Source of the DNA: Oscillospiraceae bacterium
Lineage (GTDB): Bacteria > Bacillota > Clostridia > Oscillospirales > Ruminococcaceae
Reading direction: 5' to 3'
DNA: 16,759 bases
Assembly (NCBI GenBank): GCA_031281115.1
Contig: JAITFV010000149.1
Span: 1-16,759, forward strand
Within the stretch, counting starts at the first letter, position 1. Every line of letters begins with the position of its first letter. Shown piece after piece: positions 7,457 through 15,260 of the stretch. Below the pieces are notes generated by a model. It had not been told where the DNA came from. It was given only the letters and a program-made list of their open reading frames with translations, and searched no databases. A program made the position numbers and the translations under genes.

Positions 7457-9432
7457 CGTGATTTCCTTACCTTTCTTTTTACATTTTGTAAAACAGATTT
7501 TTTATAAATTTGAATAAATGACTTGACTTCGTCAGTCATTGAACAGTTACGTAACCCCCGGCACTGTATAAGCTCGTTGCCTTTTATCTCGATTGTAAAA
7601 AACGGAATGTCAGTGCAGGTTATCCTACGCAGGAACATAATGACCGTTTTCTTTTCGCCGGCATTTTCTGCATAACGTCCTCCGCAGTGCCTTAGTTTAT
7701 GACCCTCTTTTACAATTTCATTGAGATTCTTCGGTGAGATTATAACAAATTCCTCACTACTAAACCCATACTTGTTTTGTAATTCGGTAAAATAACCGCC
7801 TAAATCCTTACTCATTTCGCCGAGCGTTCCTGCACGTTCTTTTTCATTTTTTGCAGTAACACGTTTGTCAACTATATCATGCATACGTTTCAAACGTTTC
7901 GGGAAGAGAATAAAATCACTTGATAAATCATACTCGAGGATTTCGCAGTTTTCGATATAATCTTTCCAAGTTATAAATACGTCACTAAGAGTATCTTTAT
8001 CGGTAACTCGCTTATTCAAATAATTAAGTAATCTTTGATATGACGTGTGCTTCAGCATTTCTGCAACTTCTTTAGCTTGATGTTTATTGTGCCTTTCGAT
8101 GAGTTCTGTAACAAATGCTGCTGTCGCGTGGAAATTGTTATTACTTATTTGCTGTACGATTTCAAGTATTTCTATATTTGCGTTAAGTTCTTGCAACAGC
8201 GTAACATATTGTTTTTTGATTCGCAAAATCTCAACAAGATTATTTCCATTGTGGTTTATCGAGTGCGCGAATTCGTCAAGGCAGTTTCCGACAAGTCTGT
8301 AGAGCTTCAGTTTTACGAAGTATTCAAGATATTTCTTTTCCCTGTACTTATGCAAGTATCGCCATACCGAGAATTTGAAACCTTTTTGATGTGCAGCATA
8401 TTCTTTAATCGCCGAGTATTGCCACTGCGTACCTTTCAAAGCTATGTTGAGATTTCTTGTGTAGAGCGTGGACGGCCCCATTATCGTGTCGCTCTTATCC
8501 TCGCACCAACGGAATATATCTGTGTTCTTGAATTTACCGAAGAAGTATTCTCTCGGATAAACCTTACAATCGCTTTCGTATAAATCACGGAATAATTCGT
8601 GATACTTGTACTTTGGCTTGCAGTTCTCGAATCTACGTTCAATTCGGAAATGCCTTACTGCGAATCCGTCCGGTATTTTTTGCATTACAGATACTTTTGT
8701 CAAATCGTCCGCGCTCTTAGAACGTCCGTGAACAATGTAAGTTGCGTTGCATTTGCAATGCGGACAACTACCTTCTTTTTTATGCCGCGGCTTTTTAATT
8801 TCAACATCTGTCCGGCAGGCTTCGCAATATCCCTGTTGCAACTTACGACCGCTTTTGTATTTGTAAAAAATATACCGTTGTTCGGCGAATGCGGTTTTAT
8901 GCAGCCATTCCTCGAAGTCGGCAGGGAGTTTTTTAATTAAACTCATTTTCTCGTCAATCCGCTTCGTGATTACTTGGTGCTTTTTTGCGAGCCTGTCAGC
9001 CTTTACCTTATGTTGAAATTTGTCAACCGCTTGGAGCGGCGTATCTTTTTTACCTAAAACCGCCCGTATTGATTTAACTGTTTTTTCATCAGCGGGTAAT
9101 ACCCGATTATACCAACAAACCACTTCGCGATTTATCCAGTCAAATCCTATAATGTTGTCGAGAGAAGCTACTTGCCATTTGTAGGGTTGACAATCTAACC
9201 TTTGTGTGATATAATCGTCATTAATGAATGTTCTGAATGCTGCTTTTGTATTTCCCTTTTTAAGCCCATCACGCTTAAAGAAATGCAGGAGCAGTATTCT
9301 TTTGTCGCCTTCCGGCACGATTCTTCCGACCGCAATATATTTGATATTACTGTCAACGAGCCGACCGGCGACCTCAATAAGCGAGCTGTCGGCATCCGCA
9401 ATCGGAATTTTGGCGAGAAACCTCTTATTCAT
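7453..9432 (-). CDS. pcfJ: PcfJ-like protein
   Basis: This 659-residue protein carries the PcfJ-type C-terminal region: EGHKLRHCGGRYAENAG at about 576-592, followed by TVIMFLRR, IPFFTIEI and QCRGLRNC. A probable zinc ribbon is at C203/C206 and C223/C226. The family was named on the conjugative plasmid pCF10 and is common in Firmicutes phages and integrative elements next to PcfK; its molecular function is not settled, though a role in DNA processing or replication is usually suggested. The PcfK-like gene lies just upstream (14 bp gap), the site GAGGTGG precedes its ATG, and the clamp gene overlaps its stop. The protein appears complete. The central helical region (about 330-540) has no recognised motif. 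Confidence 0.82.
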   Translation of the reverse strand: MNKRFLAKIPIADADSSLIEVAGRLVDSNIKYIAVGRIVPEGDKRILLLHFFKRDGLKKGNTKAAFRTFINDDYITQRLDCQPYKWQVASLDNIIGFDWINREVVCWYNRVLPADEKTVKSIRAVLGKKDTPLQAVDKFQHKVKADRLAKKHQVITKRIDEKMSLIKKLPADFEEWLHKTAFAEQRYIFYKYKSGRKLQQGYCEACRTDVEIKKPRHKKEGSCPHCKCNATYIVHGRSKSADDLTKVSVMQKIPDGFAVRHFRIERRFENCKPKYKYHELFRDLYESDCKVYPREYFFGKFKNTDIFRWCEDKSDTIMGPSTLYTRNLNIALKGTQWQYSAIKEYAAHQKGFKFSVWRYLHKYREKKYLEYFVKLKLYRLVGNCLDEFAHSINHNGNNLVEILRIKKQYVTLLQELNANIEILEIVQQISNNNFHATAAFVTELIERHNKHQAKEVAEMLKHTSYQRLLNYLNKRVTDKDTLSDVFITWKDYIENCEILEYDLSSDFILFPKRLKRMHDIVDKRVTAKNEKERAGTLGEMSKDLGGYFTELQNKYGFSSEEFVIISPKNLNEIVKEGHKLRHCGGRYAENAGEKKTVIMFLRRITCTDIPFFTIEIKGNELIQCRGLRNCSMTDEVKSFIQIYKKSVLQNVKRKVRKSR

Positions 9433-9445
9433 CTACACCACCTCG

Positions 9446-9952
9446 CTAATCAAACAAACTGAGCTGGTTGTTTTCCGTCTTAGGCTCGGGCTTAGATTCT
9501 GCCTTTTTTTCCGCAGCTTTTTTCTTGCGCTCGGCTTTCTTCATTTCTTTGGATTCGGCGGCTCGCTTTTCCGATTCTGCTTTGCGTTTTTCTTCGTTCT
9601 CTTTACGTTTGGCTTCATCGGCTTTTTTCTTTTCTGCCCGGCGGCGTTCAAGTTCTTCTTCGCCGATACGATAATATTCCTCTGCTGTTTCGTAGGTTTT
9701 TTCGTCCGAATACCAAACCGTCTGTGTGCCGCTACGCTCTTTGACTTCTTTTTCTACAACCTCATAGATATAATCGAAGCATTTATGTAGAGTATTTTCG
9801 GTTTTGCATACCAATTCGGAAAATGCCTCGTCCTGTTCGCAGATTTTTTTCAAGTGGTTGTAAATCGGGATTACCGGCACTTTATTGTTTGTGCCGCTGC
9901 TCGTGGATTCTTTTTCGAGTTTTTCAATCGCTGATTGAATTATGGTTGACAT
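9446..9952 (-). CDS. pcfK: PcfK-like protein with charged coiled coil and C-terminal clamp-binding peptide
   Basis: The N-terminal 75 residues (IIQSAIEKLEKES, then VPVIPIYNHLKKICEQDEAF and the CFDYIYEVVEKEV helix) match PcfK-like proteins, the usual partner of PcfJ. Residues 97-160 are an extremely charged Lys/Glu/Ala/Arg helix, likely a single alpha-helix or coiled coil. The protein ends NNQLSLFD, whose QLSLF is the canonical peptide that binds the hydrophobic cleft of the bacterial beta clamp. A good ribosome binding site (AAGGAG) precedes ATG 9952. The order methyltransferase-PcfK-PcfJ-clamp suggests a replication or DNA-modification role in the early operon. The function of the family itself is not established. 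Confidence 0.8.
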   Translation of the reverse strand: MSTIIQSAIEKLEKESTSSGTNNKVPVIPIYNHLKKICEQDEAFSELVCKTENTLHKCFDYIYEVVEKEVKERSGTQTVWYSDEKTYETAEEYYRIGEEELERRRAEKKKADEAKRKENEEKRKAESEKRAAESKEMKKAERKKKAAEKKAESKPEPKTENNQLSLFD

Positions 9953-9975
9953 CTTTAATTTCTCCTTTTAATTTT

Positions 9976-10872
9976 TTAGAATAATGATAATTGCTCGTAT
10001 TCGCGTTTGGTACTTGCTATGTCATTCCGCACCACCTCCTTTACTTCTGGTTCCGGCACGGCGGGTGGAGGTGCACGTTCATCGGCAACAGCATTGAACA
10101 TCGACGCCATCATTACCTTTATTTCCTCGAGTTTTCGCCGTGTATGCCATACATCGGTGAAGAAAAAGGGGGTATACCAAATATCGGCGTCGGGAATATT
10201 CTCGTTGACTTTGCCTATTTTGGGAAATAATGCGTGCCCGACGCTGGGTTGCGTGAGAGAATTTCCGATAATAACATATCCGGGCATCCCGAGCAATGAC
10301 ATTTGAATAAAACACATCCGAGCCACAACGGGGTCAATATCCTGTGCGACGAATAAAATGTTTTGCTGATAGTTTACATTCTGTTCAAAGCAATGTTCAG
10401 CAAAAGCCACTAAGAGGGCGCCGCTACCACAGCATGGGTCATTTACGGACATATATCCTTTCCCTTTGATTTCTGCTGAAATATCTGTTGCCGAGCATTT
10501 CGCCATCATACTGCATACATGGTATGGGGTGAAAAATTGTCCGTGCCATTTATTATTCATTTCAAGCTGCATATAAAGCTCGCCGAGGACGTCTGCATAT
10601 TTTTCTTGCTCGAAGGCCTGTATGATTTCTGCGAGCATTTGAGGGAATAGCTCCTGTTCTTCTTTGTTATACCCGTTAATAATCCGTAGGTATTCGTCTT
10701 CACGATTCTGATGAAAGTTGCAAGGTTGTGAAAGAGCCGCTGCAGCCATGTAGATGAAGTCATGCCAAACTTGCCAATCGCTGTGCCTGTATTTTAGTTT
10801 CTCGAACAGCTTGACGAATTTGCGGCGATGCTCCTGTCCTTCCTTAAAAGTTACATTTCCTCTGCGGCTCAT
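9976..10872 (-). CDS. N-6 adenine DNA methyltransferase-like protein lacking a visible NPPY motif
   Basis: This 298-residue protein resembles the HsdM-type N6-adenine methyltransferase fold. It has WHGQFFTPYHV (110-119), the SAM-binding motif I NDPCCGSGALLVAF (144-157), AQDIDPVVARMCFIQMSLLG (176-195) and IIGNSL (201-206). The catalytic motif IV ([ND]PP[YF]) expected after GNSL is not seen; instead the chain reads DADIWYTPFFFTDVWHTRR. The protein may therefore bind SAM and DNA without methylating, or use a diverged site. A proline-rich linker (268-276) leads to the C-terminal EYEQLSLF, a beta-clamp-binding peptide identical to that at the end of the neighbouring PcfK-like protein. The upstream site (GGGGA) is modest. 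It directly follows the remnant left by the junction near 11000-11045. Confidence 0.83.
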   Translation of the reverse strand: MSRRGNVTFKEGQEHRRKFVKLFEKLKYRHSDWQVWHDFIYMAAAALSQPCNFHQNREDEYLRIINGYNKEEQELFPQMLAEIIQAFEQEKYADVLGELYMQLEMNNKWHGQFFTPYHVCSMMAKCSATDISAEIKGKGYMSVNDPCCGSGALLVAFAEHCFEQNVNYQQNILFVAQDIDPVVARMCFIQMSLLGMPGYVIIGNSLTQPSVGHALFPKIGKVNENIPDADIWYTPFFFTDVWHTRRKLEEIKVMMASMFNAVADERAPPPAVPEPEVKEVVRNDIASTKREYEQLSLF

Positions 10873-10878
10873 AATTTA

Positions 10879-11040
10879 AGTCCCCGTTATTTTTTTCCAT
10901 ATCGCTTCTATATCAAAAGATGACTCGCTTTGTTCTGCTTGTTTTTTAAAATCCTCAAATAATATTTTAGCGATTCCTTTAAAATCGTTTGCCTGCTTAG
11001 GTTTATAAATTGCTTTAATGCCGTTACGGTATGAGTGCGG
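10879..11040 (-). pseudogene. C-terminal remnant of an unidentified early gene
   Basis: In a different frame from the MBL gene, the minus strand encodes SYRNGIKAIYKPKQANDF, then KGIAKILFEDFKKQAEQ, SESSFDIEAIWKKITGT and a stop at about 10877-10879, just before the methyltransferase start. The composition is protein-like, with an amphipathic charged helix and a tryptophan. The end of the frame sits in normal operon spacing, so it looks like the authentic 3' end of a gene whose 5' part was deleted when it was joined to the MBL gene. The family was not recognised. Confidence 0.5.
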
Positions 11041-11300
11041 TGCGAAGTAAGGTTAATTGCTTTCAACGTGCCGGCACTCGCGTAAACGTCCACACCCTGC
11101 GCGGTGAGTTTGTCGGCACACTTGCTATGGTCGAGGTGTTCGTGGGTTACAAGGCAACCGCATATTCTGCTCAGATTGAATTTGAGAGCGATTTCAAGCT
11201 GTCTTATGGTTATACCGCATTCGAGGAGGAGCGCGGTTTCGCCGTCGGATATATAATAGCTGTTGCCTGTGCTCCCGCTCGCGAATGCTTTTATTTCCAT
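10908..11300 (-). pseudogene. MBL-fold metallo-hydrolase (probable phage nuclease), C-terminally truncated
   Basis: The first 95 or so residues match phage MBL-fold hydrolases. FASGSTGNSYYIS (7-19) is the usual opening, LLLECGI follows, and THEHLDHSK (52-60) is the HxHxDH metal motif, then DVYASAGTLKAINLTSHR. From roughly residue 90-98 the reading changes to a lysine-rich tail that is out of frame with a different gene, and a stop follows at codon 131. Intact members are about 230-260 residues and carry further metal ligands downstream, so activity is unlikely. The ATG overlaps the RecT stop (TAATG). MBL-fold enzymes next to RecT in phages are thought to act as the partner exonuclease or in DNA processing; that role is inferred from position. 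Confidence 0.78.
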
Positions 11301-12340
11301 TAGAATTTAGCCTCGCCTACTTCGCCGCCTGCGGGTTCGTCTGCTCCTTTATTTTTGGGGTTTACGATTTTTGCGTGGTCTTCAGGGGGTGATAAAGGGG
11401 AATCCGGCACAGGTTCAATATCAACAAAAATTTGATTTGAGTTTTCTTCGATTTCTACCTGCATTTGGAGTTCGAGGTATCTTTCCTCGGCTGCTTTCAT
11501 GTGTTGATAATTGTCGTCGATTTTCTTTGGGTCACGTAAAATGTGTCTGCCGCTGAATACCTCGCGCACAACTGTTTTCCAACACATTTCGTCATACCAA
11601 CCTTCAATCTCGGTTTCAACTTGTTTTCCTTTTTCCCAAACCTTACTCTTTCCTCCCCAAAATTCAGCGGATGCTTTTTTAGGTTTGCGTTTTTCTATAT
11701 CTGCCTTAGACATGAGAATAAGTTTGTTTTTCTCGGCGTTTTCGTATTCGATGTAACCGAATCCACCCTTTAATTCGCCGCGGTCGAAAGGATTTTCAAT
11801 TTCAAATTCATAACTTTCAATTTTATTTTTATAATTTTTCTTTAGAGGTTTGAATTTATCATTGCTGTAAACCAATTCAATTGTAACGTCTACAGGCGGA
11901 ACGAGCGCGTATTTATTAGCGATATATTCGATACCCGAGTAACCTTTCATAAGCGTGATTTCGTAAAGTCCGGTTTTATTATTTTTGAATGGTATCGGGC
12001 TCAAATGATTTTTTTCAAGCATATCAAGCCCAATTTTCGCATAATGCGCCACATCAATAGCGAGTGAAACCAAATTTACATTCTGCCAAATATACGGAAG
12101 ATTATTGTCGTAATCGTGGTCTTTATTATTTTCGTTTTTCTTTATTCTATTTATTTCCTGTGTTTGAAGCATACGGTCTATTCCGATGAAATACCCTTGA
12201 ATTAAAGACCGTTGATAATCCGTAATACGTATTTCACCGACGTTATCTTTGAATTCGGAGAGAATTTTTTCTGTAAAACGTATGCTTGCATTTTCCTGTA
12301 TCACGGGTTTCTTTTCTTGTAATGATGTATTTTTCTCCAT
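11300..12340 (-). CDS. recT: RecT-family single-strand annealing recombinase
   Basis: This 346-residue protein has the RecT core: LPYIWQNVNLVSLAIDVAHYAKIGLDM (about 82-108, here described in parts), LSPIPFKNN, ITLMKGYSGIEYIANKYA, a FGYIEYEN strand and WYDEMCWKTVVREVF. RecT anneals complementary strands during phage recombination and needs a partner exonuclease. N-terminal 40 and C-terminal 60 residues are low-complexity and likely disordered; the C-terminus is acidic and proline-rich. It starts 9 bp after the stop of the Rad50-like gene with GGAGG upstream, and its stop overlaps the MBL start. It appears complete. Confidence 0.92.
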   Translation of the reverse strand: MEKNTSLQEKKPVIQENASIRFTEKILSEFKDNVGEIRITDYQRSLIQGYFIGIDRMLQTQEINRIKKNENNKDHDYDNNLPYIWQNVNLVSLAIDVAHYAKIGLDMLEKNHLSPIPFKNNKTGLYEITLMKGYSGIEYIANKYALVPPVDVTIELVYSNDKFKPLKKNYKNKIESYEFEIENPFDRGELKGGFGYIEYENAEKNKLILMSKADIEKRKPKKASAEFWGGKSKVWEKGKQVETEIEGWYDEMCWKTVVREVFSGRHILRDPKKIDDNYQHMKAAEERYLELQMQVEIEENSNQIFVDIEPVPDSPLSPPEDHAKIVNPKNKGADEPAGGEVGEAKF

Positions 12341-12349
12341 GATTTCCTC

Positions 12350-14386
12350 CTATACCGCTACGGCTTCATCAGCCGTGCTCACGTTGATTTTTAAGGGTAC
12401 AATACCCTTGCGTACTTCAAGGCGTATAAATTGCCTGTCTGCCGGCGGCACGGGATTGGTTATACTTTCTGAGCCGTCAAGGAATATCGGGAGGTCGATG
12501 TCAAAGTGTTTTCCGAGCACTCCCGCGATTTCGAGGTCAGCGTTAATCCGTGAAGCCTCGTTCGCCGCTTGTGACAAGTACGACTGATAACCGCTCTTGG
12601 TATGCACCATGATGTCGCAGATTTCCCGAAGGCCTTCATTAATCTGCTCATGGAATAACTTGAACCGCACGGTCGGGAATTTGTCGTTAATACTCTCGGT
12701 TATCAGTCCGACTTTAACTCTTACAAATTCATCGCATTGGAATAAAATCTGCTTATACCGCTCGCACTCGACGGCAATTTGTTTTTCTTCCTGTAAAAGT
12801 TCTTGAATACGTTGCCTTTGCTTTTCGGCAGAGGTATATAAAGCCTTTTTCTGCATAAGCTCGTCAATGTCAGCCTTCACTTTTTCGAGCGCGGCTTTCG
12901 CGGGAGCTTTGGAAGTCATTCCCGATGTTTCGGCTGTTTGGAGTTCAAATTGTAAATGCCCCAGTGTATCAGCAAGCCGCTTATATTCCTCTGTCTGCTC
13001 GAAAGAGGGTGTTTCCGCTGCTTCGCCGATTTTTGCGATTTCCGCGACAACACGTTCCTTTTCTTCTGTGTTGCTAACAATAGAAGCCTCAAACTCAGCG
13101 ATTTCATTATTCTTCGCCTCAATCTGAATATTAAAATCTTGACCGCGCTTGTTAATGTCGGCGGCTTTTTCGGATTTCGCGAGATTAAATTCCTCGACCT
13201 TGCCCTTAACCATTTCTGCGAAGTCGGCTTTTTTCTGCTCGATGTCTTCCGGTGTAAGTTCGCGAAGGCACACCGGGCAGCTCGTTTCACCCGCCCACTC
13301 GGTCGGTCCGGGATATACAGAGTTACGATTTTCGTTATATTCTTCGCGGAGTTTGTCGCGATTAGCGGTAAGCTCGTTAATTTCCGAATTTAGCTTTTTA
13401 ATCTTACTCTGCGCGATATTCGTTTCAAAATCGCACTTTGCAGACTGCTCATCTAAAGTATTACGTTGCTTGATATACTCCGAATTTGCCGTTGCCGTTC
13501 TTTCGCTGTAAGCCGTTCTTGTTGTGGCTATGGTTGTTTTATGCTCCTCGACCTTGCGGCGAGCCGCGAGTACATTTTCGTCACTGGTGCGATTTAATTC
13601 CGCTTCATGTTCTGCTTTTAATGAGTGCATTCCGTTCAACGCGACGTCCACTCCCTCTATCGACGTGGGAGTGTCGGCGGGGATTGCCCGGTTCGCCTCA
13701 TCGACACGCTGCGGAATTTGTGCAAGCTCATCGTTTGCTTTCTTTAACAACGGCTTGTACTTCGCCCGAACTTCGTCAACGGTATAGTGGTTGACACCGT
13801 CGGGCTTAATGGCAGCGGTCGCGAACTCCGATAATTCTGCGTGGTCTTTCGCAATATCATAATCGGAGCGTTCGCCGATGTCGGCGACAGAAAAAAGAAC
13901 AGCCCTACGTTTCTTCATGTCGAGGCAACTTGCAAAGTATCCCGATTGGGTGGCGCACTTCATTGACTCCTCGTCACCGATTAGGTCTTTAATGCGCGTG
14001 TCAAACTCGGTCTTTGTCACAGGAGCCTCGTCAATAAAGTAAGTGAACTCGTTGCCGGTAAATACCGCCTCGGGGCTTCCGCGCTTTGTAGTCCACTTTT
14101 CTTCCATTTCGCGCTTGAACGATACGGAACCGCGCGGCAAAACAAAAACGCCTTCAACCGATGTCGTGAGCTTTCGCATGGGATTACCCAATTCATCGTT
14201 AGGTTTCGGAGAAAACCCGGGTGTCGAGGCGGCGTTTGTGCCGAATATAAGCCAGTAGTAGGCGTTTGCAATCGTAGTTTTGCCGGTGTCGTTGTCGCCG
14301 ATGATTTCGGCATTGTTTCCGTTCGGCGCAAAAGTAAACTCTTGCACACCACAGAAATTAATGATTTTGAGTGAAATTAATCTCAT
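12350..14386 (-). CDS. Rad50/SbcC-like AAA ATPase with zinc hook
   Basis: This 678-residue protein has the layout of an SMC/Rad50-type ATPase. The N-terminal NINFCGVQEF-like start leads to the Walker A GDNDTGKTTI (30-39), then a phage-type insertion (YYWLIFGTNAAS). Two long helical segments (about 205-360 and 375-560) flank the zinc hook CPVC at 370-373. The C-terminal lobe holds the probable Walker B IDLPIFLDGSES (630-641). Such proteins pair with a nuclease and, in Firmicutes phages, commonly sit upstream of RecT. It is smaller than bacterial SbcC (about 1000 residues), as usual for phage forms. A strong site (AAGGAG) precedes ATG 14386, which lies within the end of a 47-codon small ORF. 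It appears intact. Confidence 0.9.
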   Translation of the reverse strand: MRLISLKIINFCGVQEFTFAPNGNNAEIIGDNDTGKTTIANAYYWLIFGTNAASTPGFSPKPNDELGNPMRKLTTSVEGVFVLPRGSVSFKREMEEKWTTKRGSPEAVFTGNEFTYFIDEAPVTKTEFDTRIKDLIGDEESMKCATQSGYFASCLDMKKRRAVLFSVADIGERSDYDIAKDHAELSEFATAAIKPDGVNHYTVDEVRAKYKPLLKKANDELAQIPQRVDEANRAIPADTPTSIEGVDVALNGMHSLKAEHEAELNRTSDENVLAARRKVEEHKTTIATTRTAYSERTATANSEYIKQRNTLDEQSAKCDFETNIAQSKIKKLNSEINELTANRDKLREEYNENRNSVYPGPTEWAGETSCPVCLRELTPEDIEQKKADFAEMVKGKVEEFNLAKSEKAADINKRGQDFNIQIEAKNNEIAEFEASIVSNTEEKERVVAEIAKIGEAAETPSFEQTEEYKRLADTLGHLQFELQTAETSGMTSKAPAKAALEKVKADIDELMQKKALYTSAEKQRQRIQELLQEEKQIAVECERYKQILFQCDEFVRVKVGLITESINDKFPTVRFKLFHEQINEGLREICDIMVHTKSGYQSYLSQAANEASRINADLEIAGVLGKHFDIDLPIFLDGSESITNPVPPADRQFIRLEVRKGIVPLKINVSTADEAVAV

Positions 14387-14501
14387 TATTCATACTCCTT
14401 TTCGTTTTTTGCTTGACATTTTGATTTGAGTGTGATACAATGAGATTGTTATAAGGGGCGTTCGCATATGCGGCGCTCTTTCTCATTATATCGAGTTTCA
14501 T
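14358..14501 (-). CDS. small ORF of 47 codons overlapping the start of the Rad50-like gene
   Basis: ATG 14501 is preceded by GGAGGG eleven bases upstream and lies 28 bp after the membrane-protein stop, normal operon spacing. The product begins MKLDIMRKSAAYANAPYNNL and ends NNEINFTQNH. It is basic and asparagine-rich, has no membrane segment and was not recognised. The stop lies 29 bp inside the ATPase gene, so it could serve as a leader peptide coupling translation. Supported by the start signals only; it may be spurious. Confidence 0.42.
   Translation of the reverse strand: MKLDIMRKSAAYANAPYNNLIVSHSNQNVKQKTKRSMNNEINFTQNH
14413..14441 (+). promoter_or_regulatory. near-consensus sigma-A-type promoter, plus strand
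   Basis: TTGACA (14413-14418), a 17-bp spacer and TACAAT (14436-14441) match the consensus in 11 of 12 positions. It faces against the surrounding operon. Right after it lies a structured segment (14439-14486). No rightward gene follows nearby, so any product would be a short or antisense RNA. It could be a chance match. Confidence 0.4.
14439..14486. repeat. nested inverted repeat between small early genes
   Basis: AATGAGA (14439-14445) is matched by TCTCATT (14480-14486). Inside it AAGGGGCG pairs with CGCTCTTT (two G-U pairs on the plus-strand RNA), and in the centre is the perfect 10-bp palindrome CGCATATGCG (14463-14472). The element may fold in either transcript; it overlaps both the 47-codon small ORF and the first bases after the plus-strand promoter-like site. 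Confidence 0.5.
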
Positions 14502-14529
14502 GTTTTCCGCACCCTCCTTTCTGATTTAT

Positions 14530-14760
14530 TTACTTGCTGTTAAATAATGCGTTCATGAGCTGAGTCAGCAAATAATATGTAATTATACCGAATGCGATTA
14601 TTAATAACCACTCGCCGCCGACCGCCTCGTAACCTCTCTCGGCATAAACAAGCGGTGCAAGCAACTTACTGCTGTGCCGACAAACGGTTAATACAACCGC
14701 AATTTTTATGACCTCGGTAAATATTCGATATAAAATATAGGCTAATCTCCCGATTTTCAT
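14530..14760 (-). CDS. small membrane protein with two predicted transmembrane helices
   Basis: The 76-residue product has two hydrophobic segments, ILYRIFTEVIKIAVVLTV (about 9-26) and WLLIIAFGIITYYLL (about 51-65), separated by a polar stretch. No signal-peptide cleavage site or family was recognised. It starts right after the XRE regulator stop (GAGAGGAA before the ATG) in the early operon. Small membrane proteins at this position in temperate phages sometimes act in superinfection exclusion; nothing in the sequence shows that here. Confidence 0.65.
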   Translation of the reverse strand: MKIGRLAYILYRIFTEVIKIAVVLTVCRHSSKLLAPLVYAERGYEAVGGEWLLIIAFGIITYYLLTQLMNALFNSK

Positions 14761-14762
14761 TT

Positions 14763-15221
14763 TTAATTCCTCTCGGCACCCGTTATCGTCTTAGAATACA
14801 AAATTGCAGACACCAACAGCGACCTAACTTGTTCGACCTTTCCCATTTTAGTTATTAAATCGGCGCTCTTGTCGGAGCAAATATCACCACTCAGAATTTC
14901 CATGATTATTTCTACTGTAGGAGTAAGGGTCTTTTGAGCCTGCCACAACTGGAATGCCATGTCGCTGTTAGTCTTTGGCATTTGAACATGGGGCAGGTAT
15001 TTCCCGAGAGGGCTGTACTTTTTCAAGTGCCACCACGCAAGCAGCGGGCAATTATAAACGTCTGCCATTTTTGACACAATATCTTCCGGTACTTTTGCCT
15101 CACCGTTTTCATAACCGCAAAGTGTCCTTGGCGCGATACCCAGCAGTTCCGATGCGTGTTCTTGGGTAAGTCCTGCATTTTTTCGACTTGTTTTATAGTG
15201 GTTCTCGCAGTTACTGCTCAT
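14763..15221 (-). CDS. XRE-family helix-turn-helix regulator
   Basis: The N-terminal domain is a clear Cro/CI-type helix-turn-helix: YKTSRKNAGLTQEHASELLG, then APRTLCGYENGEAKVPEDIV and the ADVYNCP region. A longer C-terminal part (PLGKYLPHVQMP, then an alpha-helical stretch) is typical of about 150-residue early regulators in clostridial phages. The preferred start is ATG 15221, with the purine-rich AAGGGTGG upstream; an in-frame GTG at 15233 is possible but overlaps that site. It lies in the leftward early operon and probably regulates later early or late genes; its target is unknown. Confidence 0.78.
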   Translation of the reverse strand: MSSNCENHYKTSRKNAGLTQEHASELLGIAPRTLCGYENGEAKVPEDIVSKMADVYNCPLLAWWHLKKYSPLGKYLPHVQMPKTNSDMAFQLWQAQKTLTPTVEIIMEILSGDICSDKSADLITKMGKVEQVRSLLVSAILYSKTITGAERN

Positions 15222-15260
15222 GGTGCTCACCACCCTTTCGTGATATAATGTACATAGGGT

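Noticed and set aside
8047..8940. Plus-strand frames rich in Phe/Cys/Leu resembling membrane proteins
   Set aside because: They are the antisense of the PcfJ-like gene; hydrophobic composition is the expected reverse reading of Lys/Glu-rich codons.
9224..9790. 188-codon plus-strand frame with long Phe/Leu runs
   Set aside because: It mirrors the Lys/Glu/Ala helix of the PcfK-like protein; no start signals.
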